NCBI GenBank assembly: GCA_041392475.1
Contig: JAWKLZ010000003.1
Span: 1,199,501-1,263,500 of the forward strand
Direction of reading: 5' to 3'
Length of the DNA stretch: 64,000 bases
Source: Chitinophagales bacterium
GTDB taxonomy: Bacteria > Bacteroidota > Bacteroidia > Chitinophagales > UBA2359
Below are positions 1-9,347 of this stretch, piece after piece (the stretch's first letter is position 1; every line of letters starts with the position of its first letter). The notes under the pieces were generated by a model. The model did not search any database and had not been told where the DNA came from. It saw only the letters and a list, made by a program, of their open reading frames with translations. A program made the translations under genes and the position numbers.

Positions 1-132
1 ATCCAATACCACAAATCGTAGGTTTTCTATGGAGGTATGCTTCAATGGCAGGTTCGATTTTGCATTGAAGTAGGGATTCATCCAATCGGGAGGAAGAGGG
101 GGTTTGGAGAAGATATTTTTGAAAAAAGACAT
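1..132 (-). CDS. Probable 3'-5' exonuclease (DnaQ-like), N-terminal 44 codons only
   Basis: The reading frame starts at an ATG at 132 on the minus strand and runs off the left edge. The 44 visible residues begin MSFFKNIFSKPPLPPDW and end in LRFVVLD. The closing FVVLD fits the first strand and first catalytic Asp of DEDD exonucleases (normally FVVxDxETTG), but the rest of the motif is outside the window. A DnaQ-like exonuclease is a frequent neighbour of DUF294/CBS nucleotidyltransferase genes and SSS-type permeases, and both lie upstream here, which supports the call. It starts 34 nt after the stop of the AAA-ATPase gene, so co-transcription is likely. The identification rests on context and about five residues. 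Confidence 0.5.
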   Translation of the reverse strand, partial: MSFFKNIFSKPPLPPDWMNPYFNAKSNLPLKHTSIENLRFVVLD

Positions 133-165
133 TTGATGATTTTTGATTTTTAGTTAGTACCTCCT

Positions 166-1782
166 CTACTTATGCCTCCTCAGTTCTCCCTCAATCGTTA
201 AAACAGGCTTCTTCAACTCTTCATCTTCTTTTACCAAAAAACCCACTCCAAACAGCCAAATATCCTTGTCCAAACCTTCAAAAGACTCAAAATATTTTTG
301 ATTGCTGATTTGATTCATCGCTTGCTTCAACAAATAATCCATCGTTCCCTTTTCACCATACTTGAACTCAATGATATACACTTTGTCATCCATTTCCAAT
401 ATGCAATCTATACGCCCTTTGTCAGTAGAACCCTCCAAAGTAGAGCGAACACCCAAAAGCGACAATACCAAATAAAACAAACCATGATAGTAGGCTTCAC
501 TTGCTTGTTTTCGGTGTTGATAAGGCAATGCACCAAAGAGAGAGCGCAAAATCTCCAAAAAGCTCTCCTTGTCATTGTTCAACAAGGCTCTTTTCAACAA
601 AGTCCCCTTCGACTGAATTACATCTTTACGCTGGGTTGAAAAAGCAGATAAAATAAAGGTATTGAAGGAATGACGAACCTCATAATTGGGATAATTCAAA
701 GTATAAAGTTTATCATCCATTATTTTCTCCAAACTATCAATTGTCAAATAACCAGTTTCATACAATAGCTTTTCTAAAGGAATTTGGTCACTTAAATCAT
801 AGCTACTATCCAATGCCACTGTTTCATAATTTTCAAAATCTTCCATTTGTGGAATATTTTCTCGTTCTAAAGCATATTTTTCTTCTATCAATTTTATCAA
901 AATTGTGGGTGTTCCTGTTTCAATCCAATAATTATTAAATTCTTGGTCTTGGAACACATTGACAATCGAATAAGGATTAAAAAGCCTATTTGTACCATCC
1001 CACGAATAACCATCGTACCAATAAGTGATTTTCTCCAATAATTCCGCCTCACTTAGTGCCTCTTTTTCAGCAAATTGGCGAATATACGCTCCAAAATATT
1101 GCTGTACTTCCTCCATTGTAAAACCCAATATATTCGTAAACTGCGGCTTCAAACTCACATCTTTCATCAGGTTCACAACCGAAAAAATGGACATCTTGGC
1201 AAACTTGGAAATGCCTGTTAAGAATACAAATTTGAGTTCATTATTACGGGCTTTCAAGATACTGTAAAAATCTCGAAGGGAGTTTTGGTAATCTTGGGCA
1301 GTTTCTAAATCTGTAATATGGCGAGCAATTGGCGCATCGTATTCGTCAATCAAAATAACTATTTCCTTTCCTGTTTTTTCATAAATATCAAGTATTAATT
1401 GTCTTATATTGCTTAAATAATGAGAAGACTGCAATTCAATATCATACTGCGTAGCATATCTCTTTAGAAGTTGAGTCATTTGCTGCTCAAAAAGTTCTAG
1501 TGATTGGTAGTTCATGTCCCCAAAATCAATCCGAATCACAGGGTACTCCTTCCATTCTATCTTATCTTCAATCCACAAGCCTTTAAACAATTCTTTTTTG
1601 CCTTGAAACATCGCTTCTAAAGTACTCAACAACAAAGACTTTCCAAACCTGCGTGGGCGAGATAAAAAGGCATAAGGGCTGTAATTAATCAAATCGTATA
1701 TTTCTTTGGTTTTATCCACATAGACAAAACCTTCTTCAATTATTTTTTCAAAACTTGACTTAGCTATTGGTAATTTTTTCAT
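166..1782 (-). CDS. AAA-ATPase-like / PD-(D/E)XK nuclease protein (PF09820 + PF08011 type)
   Basis: This 538-aa protein belongs to the large Bacteroidota family that joins an AAA-ATPase-like module to a C-terminal PD-(D/E)XK nuclease-like module. The N-terminus MKKLPIAKSSFEKIIEEG and YVDKT are family signatures. The P-loop is SRPRRFGKS (GKS at 47-49) and a Walker-B-like segment VILIDEYD follows near 140-147. Near the C-terminus, GRID followed by YIIEFKYG supplies the Asp...Glu-x-Lys nuclease core. The substrate and role are unknown; defence or mobile-element association is an inference. A paralogue with the same N-terminal layout lies at 56912-58525. The gene separates the DUF294 gene from the exonuclease gene and looks like an insertion into that operon. 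Confidence 0.85.
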   Translation of the reverse strand: MKKLPIAKSSFEKIIEEGFVYVDKTKEIYDLINYSPYAFLSRPRRFGKSLLLSTLEAMFQGKKELFKGLWIEDKIEWKEYPVIRIDFGDMNYQSLELFEQQMTQLLKRYATQYDIELQSSHYLSNIRQLILDIYEKTGKEIVILIDEYDAPIARHITDLETAQDYQNSLRDFYSILKARNNELKFVFLTGISKFAKMSIFSVVNLMKDVSLKPQFTNILGFTMEEVQQYFGAYIRQFAEKEALSEAELLEKITYWYDGYSWDGTNRLFNPYSIVNVFQDQEFNNYWIETGTPTILIKLIEEKYALERENIPQMEDFENYETVALDSSYDLSDQIPLEKLLYETGYLTIDSLEKIMDDKLYTLNYPNYEVRHSFNTFILSAFSTQRKDVIQSKGTLLKRALLNNDKESFLEILRSLFGALPYQHRKQASEAYYHGLFYLVLSLLGVRSTLEGSTDKGRIDCILEMDDKVYIIEFKYGEKGTMDYLLKQAMNQISNQKYFESFEGLDKDIWLFGVGFLVKEDEELKKPVLTIEGELRRHK

Positions 1783-1843
1783 CTAATTATGTTTGATATC
1801 TTTTGAAGGAAAACATAAGGGAAGATACAAAAGTTTCTGTTTT

Positions 1844-3826
1844 TCAATAGTAAAGTACTCCAAAGCGATTTTTCACATACAATTGCACGCTCTCCACAAC
1901 CCCAAAAGCAGCTCTAAGCATTTGGCGTTCAATCTTGTTCAAATCATCTGGCTGAATAAAGCGCCCTGAATCATGGTTTTTGAAGCCATTCAAAGCCCGA
2001 TAACGCACAAACAATTCATAAGCCATTGCAGCTTCGTCAAATAATTCGGCTCGTTCAGGAATCAAGGACTTCAAACCTTCAAATCGCTTGAAGGTATTGT
2101 TTACGTTCACCTGATTTTCTGCCAAAGTAAGCAACCTTGCAGCATCGGTAAGCGGCATCATGCTCCGCAATTTGATGTCAAACAAGTCCTTGTTGTCACC
2201 CGATTTTTCGACAATGAAGTTTTTGAAAAAACTCAAAGGAGGTGGATTTTTTAGAGTATTCATCGCTAAGAAATTCAAAAATCCTCCTCGCCCTTCTTCA
2301 ATTTTTTCAATGATAAATCCCTGTAAATCTTCCGCCAAAGCTATTTCTCCATGTGTTCCTCGCAAATCAAAAAATATAGAACTGTGCATCAACGCCATCG
2401 GTTCGGGCACTCCAATCCAATCTGCAAAGTAGTCTTTCCAAATCTTCAAAGGTTGATTCCATTTGGGGTTGCTCGCCATGATTCCCCCTTTGCAAAGCGC
2501 AAAACCACAAGCATGAATGATTTCAACGGTATATGCTCCCAACTTCAAAAAATATGCTGCTGCTCTCTCCGCCCATTCTTCTGACGGATTTTCATACACA
2601 ATGGCATTGTCTTGGTCGGTTCGCAACAATTGTTCGCCCCTTCCTTCGCTCCCCAAAGACAGCCAACAAAACTGCAAAGGCGGACGCTCAACTCCTTCAT
2701 TTTCCAATCTTTGCAGCGAAAACTCAATGGCTTGGTGAATCATGACATCGTTGATTTCGGTCATGATGTCGGTGACAAACTCAATGCTCACCTCTTGTTT
2801 TAAGTAATTGATTATCAATTGTTCGGCACGATTTCTTATCTGCGCCAGCTTGTCAATGCTTCGAGCTTTCAACATTCGCTTTACCAAAATAGCGGGGTCA
2901 TTGCCGTGTAGCAAGAGAATATCGTGTTCGGAAGCAATGCCCAAAATTGGAGATTCAGAGCTGCCATCTTCTGTCACCACCAAATGCCGCACCTTGTGTT
3001 TCATCATCTGGATGATATATTCAGACACGGTAGAATGGGGCAAAATCGTATGCACAGGGCTACTCATGATTTTGGCTATTGGAGCTTGATGGTCAATGTT
3101 TCTTGCCGTCACTTTTCGGGTAAAATCAGTATCGGTCACAATGCCAACGGGGTGATTTTGGTCGTTGGTCACGATGGTCGAGCCAATTCTACGTTCCGCC
3201 ATTTTTTGGGCAACTTCTTGAATGCTTGCAGTAGGGCGGCAAGTAGCGACATCTTCTATAGGATTGACAATCAATATGTCCTCTTGACTCATGAATTGGA
3301 CGCTTGTATCCCTTTCAAAAAAATACATTTCTTTTCTGCCCTTTTTGGTCTTCGCTTCCTCAACCATATCCTGAAACTCTCCTTCTGCCTCTTCACGAAC
3401 AACAGGCATTCCCGATGCAAATCCCGAAGCAAAAAACAAAGCAACTCTTGGATATTCCTCCAATAGGCTCAGAAAAACGGCACTTGGAATCGCATACAAC
3501 AAACTGTCTTCCTCCGCAATCGCTGTTCCCAAATAAGGCTTGTCACTCAATACTGCCCGCACCCCAAAAATATCTCCTTCGTCACACATATCAATGAGTT
3601 GTGTGCTGTCTTCAAAGGCTTTCACAATGTCTATTCGCCCTTTGTGCAATACATAGGCAAAGGGATTAATTTCCGCATCTTCTTCAAAAATCGTTTCTTT
3701 CTTCCCAAAATACTGTACTTCGACTGATTCTGATACCTTCATCAGTGCCGCTTTTTGGAGGTAGGAAAACGGAGGAAACTTTTTTAGAAAGTCGTAAATT
3801 CGAGTTGATATGTGATTGGAGGGCAT
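1844..3826 (-). CDS. Cyclic-nucleotide-binding / CBS / DUF294 putative nucleotidyltransferase
   Basis: A 660-aa cytoplasmic protein with four modules in order: a cNMP-binding fold (about 15-140), a pair of CBS domains (about 185-315, with IGSTIVTND and VRHLVVTEDG), a DUF294 GlnD-like nucleotidyltransferase (about 340-490), and DUF294_C (about 510-650). The nucleotidyltransferase signature is visible as LSLGSEGRGEQLLRTDQDNA, with Gly-Ser and Asp-x-Asp residues typical of the fold. Such proteins are regularly found beside acetate-type SSS permeases, SSS-histidine kinases and a DnaQ-like exonuclease, which matches this locus. The likely role is ligand-controlled nucleotidylation in carbon-source control, but the target is unknown. 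Its start lies 13 nt after the RloB-like stop. Confidence 0.88.
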   Translation of the reverse strand: MPSNHISTRIYDFLKKFPPFSYLQKAALMKVSESVEVQYFGKKETIFEEDAEINPFAYVLHKGRIDIVKAFEDSTQLIDMCDEGDIFGVRAVLSDKPYLGTAIAEEDSLLYAIPSAVFLSLLEEYPRVALFFASGFASGMPVVREEAEGEFQDMVEEAKTKKGRKEMYFFERDTSVQFMSQEDILIVNPIEDVATCRPTASIQEVAQKMAERRIGSTIVTNDQNHPVGIVTDTDFTRKVTARNIDHQAPIAKIMSSPVHTILPHSTVSEYIIQMMKHKVRHLVVTEDGSSESPILGIASEHDILLLHGNDPAILVKRMLKARSIDKLAQIRNRAEQLIINYLKQEVSIEFVTDIMTEINDVMIHQAIEFSLQRLENEGVERPPLQFCWLSLGSEGRGEQLLRTDQDNAIVYENPSEEWAERAAAYFLKLGAYTVEIIHACGFALCKGGIMASNPKWNQPLKIWKDYFADWIGVPEPMALMHSSIFFDLRGTHGEIALAEDLQGFIIEKIEEGRGGFLNFLAMNTLKNPPPLSFFKNFIVEKSGDNKDLFDIKLRSMMPLTDAARLLTLAENQVNVNNTFKRFEGLKSLIPERAELFDEAAMAYELFVRYRALNGFKNHDSGRFIQPDDLNKIERQMLRAAFGVVESVQLYVKNRFGVLYY

Positions 3827-3839
3827 AGGGTTTTGTTGT

Positions 3840-4451
3840 TTAAGTTTGCCAATTTTTTCCCAACAATTCCAGCATTTGTTCAGCCAATTGATAGACCTTG
3901 GTTTTCATTCTATAGGGGAAATGATGGGCAGAGTTTGCATCTGCATTTTTGGCATTTTCAGTTGCAGTTTCTATCAAGGGGCAAATATTTTCGAGGTTGA
4001 AGCCACCTTGAATTAGTTGAGGGATAAGGTGTTTCAAATCTTTGGGCATTTCTCCCTTGTCTTCGATTTCCTTCTGCAAATGGAAAATTACCCATACTTC
4101 AAAGCAGGGATTACTAATAGCGATGTTCCAATTGTTTTTTTGCTCGCAATGAATACGTAAATCTTCAATCTCTTTGCGTTCCCACCTATCTACATCCAAA
4201 ACGAACCAAACCAAATCTCCATCTTTTTCTCGCCAACCTGTTGAATCGATGTATTTATCCAATCGTTCCAAAAAATGTTTGGGAGCAGATTTGTTTTCTT
4301 CTCTCATTACAATTTCCACGCTAATGCGTAAGTTCTTTTCGTGAAACCATTTGAAATAGGCATCTTCTCGTTCTCCTTCTGCCACAATCACAAAAAGACG
4401 TGCATCTTTGTGTTGCTCTCCTTTTTTATACCCCCGCTTTTTCTTCGGCAT
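3840..4451 (-). CDS. rloB: RloB-like protein, TOPRIM-like nuclease partner of an ABC-type ATPase
   Basis: A 203-aa protein of the RloB family, first described in restriction-modification loci and also related to the second component of AbiL-type abortive infection systems. The N-terminus is basic (MPKKKRGYKKGEQHKDARLF). A conserved glutamate follows a hydrophobic strand (VIVAEGERED, Glu25), and an Asp-x-Asp pair is seen in VWFVLDVDRW (Asp86, Asp88). This spacing is expected for a TOPRIM-like metal site. The N-S-NPCFEVW segment in the middle is also typical. The first 26 nt overlap the end of the upstream ATPase gene, so the two are translationally coupled and probably act as one complex. Phage defence is inferred from the family. 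Confidence 0.82.
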   Translation of the reverse strand: MPKKKRGYKKGEQHKDARLFVIVAEGEREDAYFKWFHEKNLRISVEIVMREENKSAPKHFLERLDKYIDSTGWREKDGDLVWFVLDVDRWERKEIEDLRIHCEQKNNWNIAISNPCFEVWVIFHLQKEIEDKGEMPKDLKHLIPQLIQGGFNLENICPLIETATENAKNADANSAHHFPYRMKTKVYQLAEQMLELLGKNWQT

Positions 4452-5817
4452 AATCGTTCCAGTTTAAATTTTCTAAATCAGCTAAAAATGGAATCGCTCC
4501 AAAACGTCCATTCAAGTAGCCCTTTCGAATGTCTAAATCAAAGCGAACCTTGAAATCACTCAAAGGATACAAGTTTGTAGCTCCACCTTTGTCTTTTTCG
4601 GTAAACCAAATTTCATCTTGTCGGAAAATTTCTTGGTCGAGGAGGTGGGATTCGTGGGTGGTGAATATGAGTTGTCCTTTAGAGTTTTCATTACTCATAA
4701 TTTTCGATAATAGCTCTTTTAGTAAATAAGGGTGAATACTTATTTCTATTTCATCAATAATAAAAACTACTTCATCATGCAAATACATGAAAAACATAGC
4801 AATGTAATCAATTAGTCGTTTCGTTCCATCTGATTCTTCTGGAAGTAAGAAAGAATACTCATTCCCTTTTCCGTCAAAATGTTTTGTATAAAACCTCTTT
4901 ATTAAAACATTGTTATTTTCTTCTACTGCTAAAACTTCCTCTAAACTATCACTGCGTTTAAGTATAGCATTACCTTTATTTTTTACTTGATTAGAAACAT
5001 CTTCAATCTTTTCTTTTTCATTTTTACCAAAAAAATCGTTTATACTATATGTTTGAACACCTATTCCACTAATCCCAGTATTTAATGAGCTAATAAACTT
5101 TCCTATAAAAGTGCGAAAGTTCTTATTAATTGCCATATATTTTACTATTTCTGTGGGTTTTGATAATGGACTTAAAATTAGAAGAGAATCAATAAACCAA
5201 TTATTTACTTCCTCGACTTCTTCAAAAACCTGCTTCGCCTCCGCCAACTGCTTAATCAAAGGCTTGTCATTCAGCAACAATTCATCTTCATACAATTTAA
5301 TCCGCAACTTATCCTTCGCACTTTGAAAATACTTATCATTTACTTCAATTTTAGTAATTCCATCTTGGTTTGTAGTTCGATTAAAAACCAATATATCTTC
5401 CTTTCCAAAATTGGTCAGATACAACCATTCTTCTACAATCACATTTTGAAAAAGGCTCAAACCATAACTGTAAGACTTACCTTCCATCACAAACTCAATT
5501 TCAAAAGAAGTCGGTTTTTCGGCATAATCTGGATTGAGTCGAAAAGTTTGAATATCTGTAAAATAGTTCCACTCTCCAGTCGTCACTATTTTTTGCAGCA
5601 AGCCAATCGCTTTCACCAAATTGGATTTTCCCGCCCCATTTGCGCCATAGATTGCAGCCGTTTTCAGCAGGCTCAAATCTCCAAAATGGTATTCATGGTC
5701 TTTTTTTCGCCGAACCGAACCTGTCAACATATTGAACTCGGTTTCTTCGGCAAAAGACAAAAAATTAGATACTACGAAACGAATCAGCATAAGCAATGTG
5801 TTTTTCTCTTTTTTCAA
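4426..5817 (-). CDS. rloA: RloA/AbiLi-like AAA (ABC-type) ATPase
   Basis: A 463-aa ATPase of the AAA_15/AAA_21 type. Walker A is GANGAGKS (58-65), after a strand with TAAIY. Near the C-terminus the Walker B segment VVFIIDEIEISIHPYLL is followed by a switch-like LIFTTHESHLLDQ, the usual pattern of RecF/OLD-like ATPases. The annotated start gives MKKEKNTLLMLIRFVV; the internal Met10 (5790), just before the conserved RFVVSNFLSF strand, is an equally good start. It overlaps the RloB-like gene by 26 nt. Together they form a two-gene ATPase plus TOPRIM-like effector unit inserted between the SSS-kinase and DUF294 genes. A sensor ATPase role in anti-phage immunity is inference from family. Confidence 0.85.
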   Translation of the reverse strand: MKKEKNTLLMLIRFVVSNFLSFAEETEFNMLTGSVRRKKDHEYHFGDLSLLKTAAIYGANGAGKSNLVKAIGLLQKIVTTGEWNYFTDIQTFRLNPDYAEKPTSFEIEFVMEGKSYSYGLSLFQNVIVEEWLYLTNFGKEDILVFNRTTNQDGITKIEVNDKYFQSAKDKLRIKLYEDELLLNDKPLIKQLAEAKQVFEEVEEVNNWFIDSLLILSPLSKPTEIVKYMAINKNFRTFIGKFISSLNTGISGIGVQTYSINDFFGKNEKEKIEDVSNQVKNKGNAILKRSDSLEEVLAVEENNNVLIKRFYTKHFDGKGNEYSFLLPEESDGTKRLIDYIAMFFMYLHDEVVFIIDEIEISIHPYLLKELLSKIMSNENSKGQLIFTTHESHLLDQEIFRQDEIWFTEKDKGGATNLYPLSDFKVRFDLDIRKGYLNGRFGAIPFLADLENLNWNDYAEEKAGV

Positions 5818-5913
5818 AAATAAGAGATTTTTTCACGTAAAACAAGCGTTTTGTACTTTTGAAGCATTTATTGAAGTGGAATACAAATCATTTTAGAGAA
5901 AAAAACGTTGAAA

Positions 5914-8622
5914 TCAACCTTCAATTGGCAACCTAAAATAAAACACCGAACCCATTCCTTCAATGCTTTCCACCCAAATCTTACCGCCATGATGTTCCAC
6001 AATCTTTTTTGAAATCGCCAAACCCAAGCCACTGCCATGCGGTTTATTGCCAATGTGTTGGGTGTGGACTTGTTTGAATTGGTCAAAAATGAGGGCTTGT
6101 TCCTTTATGGGGATTCCCCGCCCGTTGTCGGCAACACTCACTTCGATATGCTTATTGAAGGGCTTCAATTGGAGGTGGATATAGGGGTTTTTATCTGCTC
6201 GAAATTTGACGGCATTGGAGATAAGATTCAACAACACTTGCATGATTTTATCCCCATCAGCTTGGATATAGAGTATTTCTTCAGGCATTGCAGTTTTCAG
6301 TTCTATGCCTTTGCTTGAAGCCATCTGTTTGGTGGTATTGACCGCATTTTGGATGACCTCTTGTATGGCGATTTTTTGTATGTTCCATTTCATTTTGCCC
6401 ATTTCCAAGCGTTGAAAATCAAGAACTTCATTAATGAGTCGGGTCAAACGTTCACTTTCTTTGACAATGATTCCCAAAAACTGCTGTCTTTTACCCGCTT
6501 TAATATGAGCATTGTCAAATAGGATTTCAGAGAAGGCTTTGATGGAGGTCAAGGGCGTTCGGAGTTCGTGCGTGACGGTGGAAATAAAATCGTCTTTGAG
6601 TTTGTCGAATTCCTTCAATCGCTCATTTGCAGCCTTCAATTCGGCAGTTACTTCCTCCAGTTCTTTCGATTTTTGTTCTATTTCTTTGCTGTGCAAAATG
6701 ATTTGCTGGGTTTCGTCCAAAATTTGCATGACTTCGGTTAGGCTAAAAATTTCTTCTTTCAAAACCGTAGAAATAACCACTTTAGCAGAGGCTGTTCCAA
6801 TCGCTCCTGCTAATATTTTTTCGATATAGCTGACCATTTCAGGGCTTACTTCATCGGCATCCTTGTAGTGAATTTCGTTTTGCAGGGCGTATTCTTCAAG
6901 AATATTTGCCGTTCGGTTTTTACCCAAAAAAGGATTTAGCAGTTGCTTGATTTCATAATAATAGGCCTTCCCTCTCCAGATATTGGTATTGCTGTCAGGC
7001 TTGTGGTATTTGAAAACATCCACAAAAGCAGAGGCTTGGCTCAATTCAGCCGACGAGGGCAGTGTAAACAACGAAACGCCTACATAAATGCCTATATTGA
7101 AGAACAAACTCCAAAAACAGGCATGGGTGATTTGATTCATTCCCTTTAACCCAAATAGTTGGTATGGCTTCAATAGCTCTATTCCCCATAAACCTTCCGA
7201 AACCATATTGGAGGAGAAAAAACCGCCTTCAATAAGCGTTGGAAAAGGCAGCGTATAAGTCCATACTGCAAAGCCTATCATCAAGCCGCTGATTGCTCCA
7301 ATCTTTGTGGCTCGCTTCCAAAACAAAGCGCCAATAACCGCAGGCGCAAATTGGGTAACCCCTACAAAGGATATTAAACCTATGGAAACCAACGAATACT
7401 GATAACCAATAATCTCAAAATATATGTAGGCCCAAATCATTACAAAAACGATGCTTGCTCGCCTTACATAAAGAATGAAACGGGTGAAATAGCGTTTTTC
7501 TCGGAGATTGATGGTCGAAGAATTGAGTAAAATGGGCATCACCAAATTGCTACTTATCATATTGGAGAGGGCTACCGTAGCAACGATGACCATGCTCGTT
7601 GCGGCCGACAATCCGCCTAAAAACACGATGATGGTTAGGAAGAATTGCCTTTCGGCTAAAGGAAGCGTCAATACAAAAGTATCGGCATCTACATTGCTTC
7701 CTTCAAAGTACATCAAGCCGCCAATGGCAATCGGAAGTACGAAAATATTGATGAAAAATAGGTAGAGTGGAAAGAGCCATATTGCCTTTTCGATGTGTTT
7801 TTCGTCCACGTTTTCGACTACGGCTACTTGAAATTGGCGTGGCAACAAAACGAATGCACAAGCGGAAAGCAATATCATGACTGTCCAATCCCAATAACTG
7901 TTTGTGCCATTGTTGTTCCACACAAAGAGGTCTTTGTAGGCTTGTGTTTGGGAGGCTTCTGCAAACAATTGGGTAGGGCTGTCGTAAATCATGAAAGTGG
8001 TAAAAACTCCAATGGCGATGAAAGCCAAGAGTTTGAATACGGATTCAAAAGCAATGGCAGCGACCAAGCCTTCATTTTGTTCGGTTGCGTCAATGTTGCG
8101 AGTGCCAAATAGGATGCTGAAAATCGCCAATATTGCAGCCACAAAAAAAGCACTATCTGAAATATTGCTGAATTGATTGCCGAGTACAATATCGAGGCTC
8201 GAACTGATAGCCTTCAATTGAAGGGAAATATAGGGAATGATGCTGACGACTGCAATGAGTGTGACTAAGCCTCCTAAAAATGCACTTTTTCCGTAACGGG
8301 CTGAAAGGAAATCTGCAATGGAGGTGATGCGCTGTATCTTGCTGATTCTTACGATTTTTCGCAAAAGAATGTACCATAATGGAGCGGTCAAAACGGGACC
8401 TAAATAAACGGGCAAGAAACCTACTCCATCGGTTGCAGCTCGACCTACGCTTCCATAAAATGTCCATGCAGTGCAATAAACGGCTAAGGAAAGGGCGTAG
8501 GTTATGGAGTTGTTGATGATGCTTTTGCCCATTGCTTGTCGCTTGTCGCCATAGTAGGCAATGCCGAATAGCAGGGCAAAATAGCCCAAGGAAATGAGAA
8601 GGATGAGCCAAAGAGGAATCAT
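5914..8622 (-). CDS. SSS-type sodium:solute symporter fused to a histidine kinase (CrbS-like)
   Basis: A 902-aa fusion sensor. The N-terminal two thirds (about 1-500) are an SSS-family permease with roughly 13 hydrophobic segments. A linker with a predicted coiled coil (EIEQKSKELEEVTAELKAA) leads to a complete histidine kinase. His685 lies in the H-box (VTHELRTPLTS), followed by an N-box (NLISNAVKF), DNGRGI and HGSGLGLAI. I chose the ATG at 8622 (MIPLWLILLI) rather than an upstream ATG at 8667, because it starts 1 nt after the preceding small gene and lies directly before the first helix. The architecture matches CrbS/CbrA-type kinases that control acetate or histidine use. No response regulator gene is visible in the window. 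Confidence 0.9.
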   Translation of the reverse strand: MIPLWLILLISLGYFALLFGIAYYGDKRQAMGKSIINNSITYALSLAVYCTAWTFYGSVGRAATDGVGFLPVYLGPVLTAPLWYILLRKIVRISKIQRITSIADFLSARYGKSAFLGGLVTLIAVVSIIPYISLQLKAISSSLDIVLGNQFSNISDSAFFVAAILAIFSILFGTRNIDATEQNEGLVAAIAFESVFKLLAFIAIGVFTTFMIYDSPTQLFAEASQTQAYKDLFVWNNNGTNSYWDWTVMILLSACAFVLLPRQFQVAVVENVDEKHIEKAIWLFPLYLFFINIFVLPIAIGGLMYFEGSNVDADTFVLTLPLAERQFFLTIIVFLGGLSAATSMVIVATVALSNMISSNLVMPILLNSSTINLREKRYFTRFILYVRRASIVFVMIWAYIYFEIIGYQYSLVSIGLISFVGVTQFAPAVIGALFWKRATKIGAISGLMIGFAVWTYTLPFPTLIEGGFFSSNMVSEGLWGIELLKPYQLFGLKGMNQITHACFWSLFFNIGIYVGVSLFTLPSSAELSQASAFVDVFKYHKPDSNTNIWRGKAYYYEIKQLLNPFLGKNRTANILEEYALQNEIHYKDADEVSPEMVSYIEKILAGAIGTASAKVVISTVLKEEIFSLTEVMQILDETQQIILHSKEIEQKSKELEEVTAELKAANERLKEFDKLKDDFISTVTHELRTPLTSIKAFSEILFDNAHIKAGKRQQFLGIIVKESERLTRLINEVLDFQRLEMGKMKWNIQKIAIQEVIQNAVNTTKQMASSKGIELKTAMPEEILYIQADGDKIMQVLLNLISNAVKFRADKNPYIHLQLKPFNKHIEVSVADNGRGIPIKEQALIFDQFKQVHTQHIGNKPHGSGLGLAISKKIVEHHGGKIWVESIEGMGSVFYFRLPIEG

Positions 8623-8623
8623 G

Positions 8624-8821
8624 CTATCGCCGTTTTTTGTTTTCCATAATGATAAACAAAAAAACAATCATCAACATCCAAATACCGAATAAATAAAAAT
8701 ACAGGGTGGGCATTCCTGCAATGAAACCTTCTTTGTCAAAGATGCTGATGAGTGGAAAGTTAAAGAGCAAGAAGAAAAGCACAAATATGCCAAATAGACG
8801 GTATGCTTTGATGTGTTTCAA
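8624..8821 (-). CDS. Small two-helix membrane protein preceding the SSS-kinase
   Basis: A 65-aa protein that is almost entirely two hydrophobic helices (FGIFVLFFLLFNFPLI and FYLFGIWMLMIVFLFII), ending in the basic tail MENKKRR. Its stop is separated by one base from the ATG chosen for the SSS-kinase, so the two are probably translationally coupled. Small partners of this kind are common next to SSS permeases and may assist folding or transport. I cannot place it in a named family with certainty. Confidence 0.7.
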   Translation of the reverse strand: MKHIKAYRLFGIFVLFFLLFNFPLISIFDKEGFIAGMPTLYFYLFGIWMLMIVFLFIIMENKKRR

Positions 8822-8903
8822 GTATTGGATTTGTTTTTCATGAAGTTAAGGATTGGAAAATAACGAAAAAACGCTTATATTTGGAATAGTCCAATTTCAA
8901 ATT

Positions 8904-8954
8904 ATGGCACGAAAAGATATTATTCACGAAGCTGTGATACAATGGATAGAATAG
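8904..8954 (+). pseudogene. xisH: xisH remnant (first about 13 codons)
   Basis: The ATG at 8904 starts MARKDIIHEAVIQ, which matches the characteristic XisH N-terminus (M-A-x-K-D-I-x-H-x-A-V). After that, the sequence passes directly into the start of the XisI-like frame at 8942. The rest of xisH (normally about 135 codons) is therefore missing. The frame closes at a TAG at 8952-8954. This looks like an internal deletion that removed most of xisH and left the xisI start intact. Confidence 0.65.
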
Positions 8955-9277
8955 AAAAATACAAAAATGTTGTAGAAGACGAAATGACTTATAGAGCTGG
9001 AGCAAGGAGTGCCAACTCTGATGTCAAACGTCATTTGGTTATGAATGTTGATAGAACTGATTTTGTCGTATTGTCTTTCGGTTGGAAAGGTGAAAAATTT
9101 CAACATTATGTAACTTTTCATGTTCAAATAAAAGATAACCAAGTTTGAATATATCAAAATAACATCGATGTAGATTTGGTCGAAGTTTTTGTCAAAAACG
9201 GTATTCCACGAAAAGATATCGTCATTGGTTTTTTTACCGAATTCCAACGTTCTTTAGCAGAATCTACTGAACTTTAA
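8942..9277 (+). pseudogene. xisI: xisI-like gene with one in-frame nonsense codon
   Basis: A 112-codon frame of normal XisI length. The first part reads MDRIEKYKNVVEDEM, then VLSFGWKG and HYVTFHVQIKDNQV. A TGA at 9146-9148 (codon 69) interrupts it, and the same frame continues as IYQNN, DVDLVEVFVKNGIPRKDIVIGF and ends at TAA 9277. XisI proteins have Trp at the interrupted position (KxWIQ), so a single TGG-to-TGA change explains the stop. XisH and XisI were named as excision-controlling factors of the Anabaena fdxN element, and the pair is scattered widely by transfer. The copy is probably dead unless the stop is read through. Confidence 0.72.
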
Positions 9278-9347
9278 ATAGTTATTTATCTTTCTGTTTC
9301 CAAAAAACTTAACACCAAATTTTTATCAATTAATTAATCTAATCATC

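Noticed and set aside
2924..3466. 180-codon plus-strand frame opposite the DUF294 gene
   Set aside because: Antisense shadow; the minus-strand protein is clearly domain-bearing.
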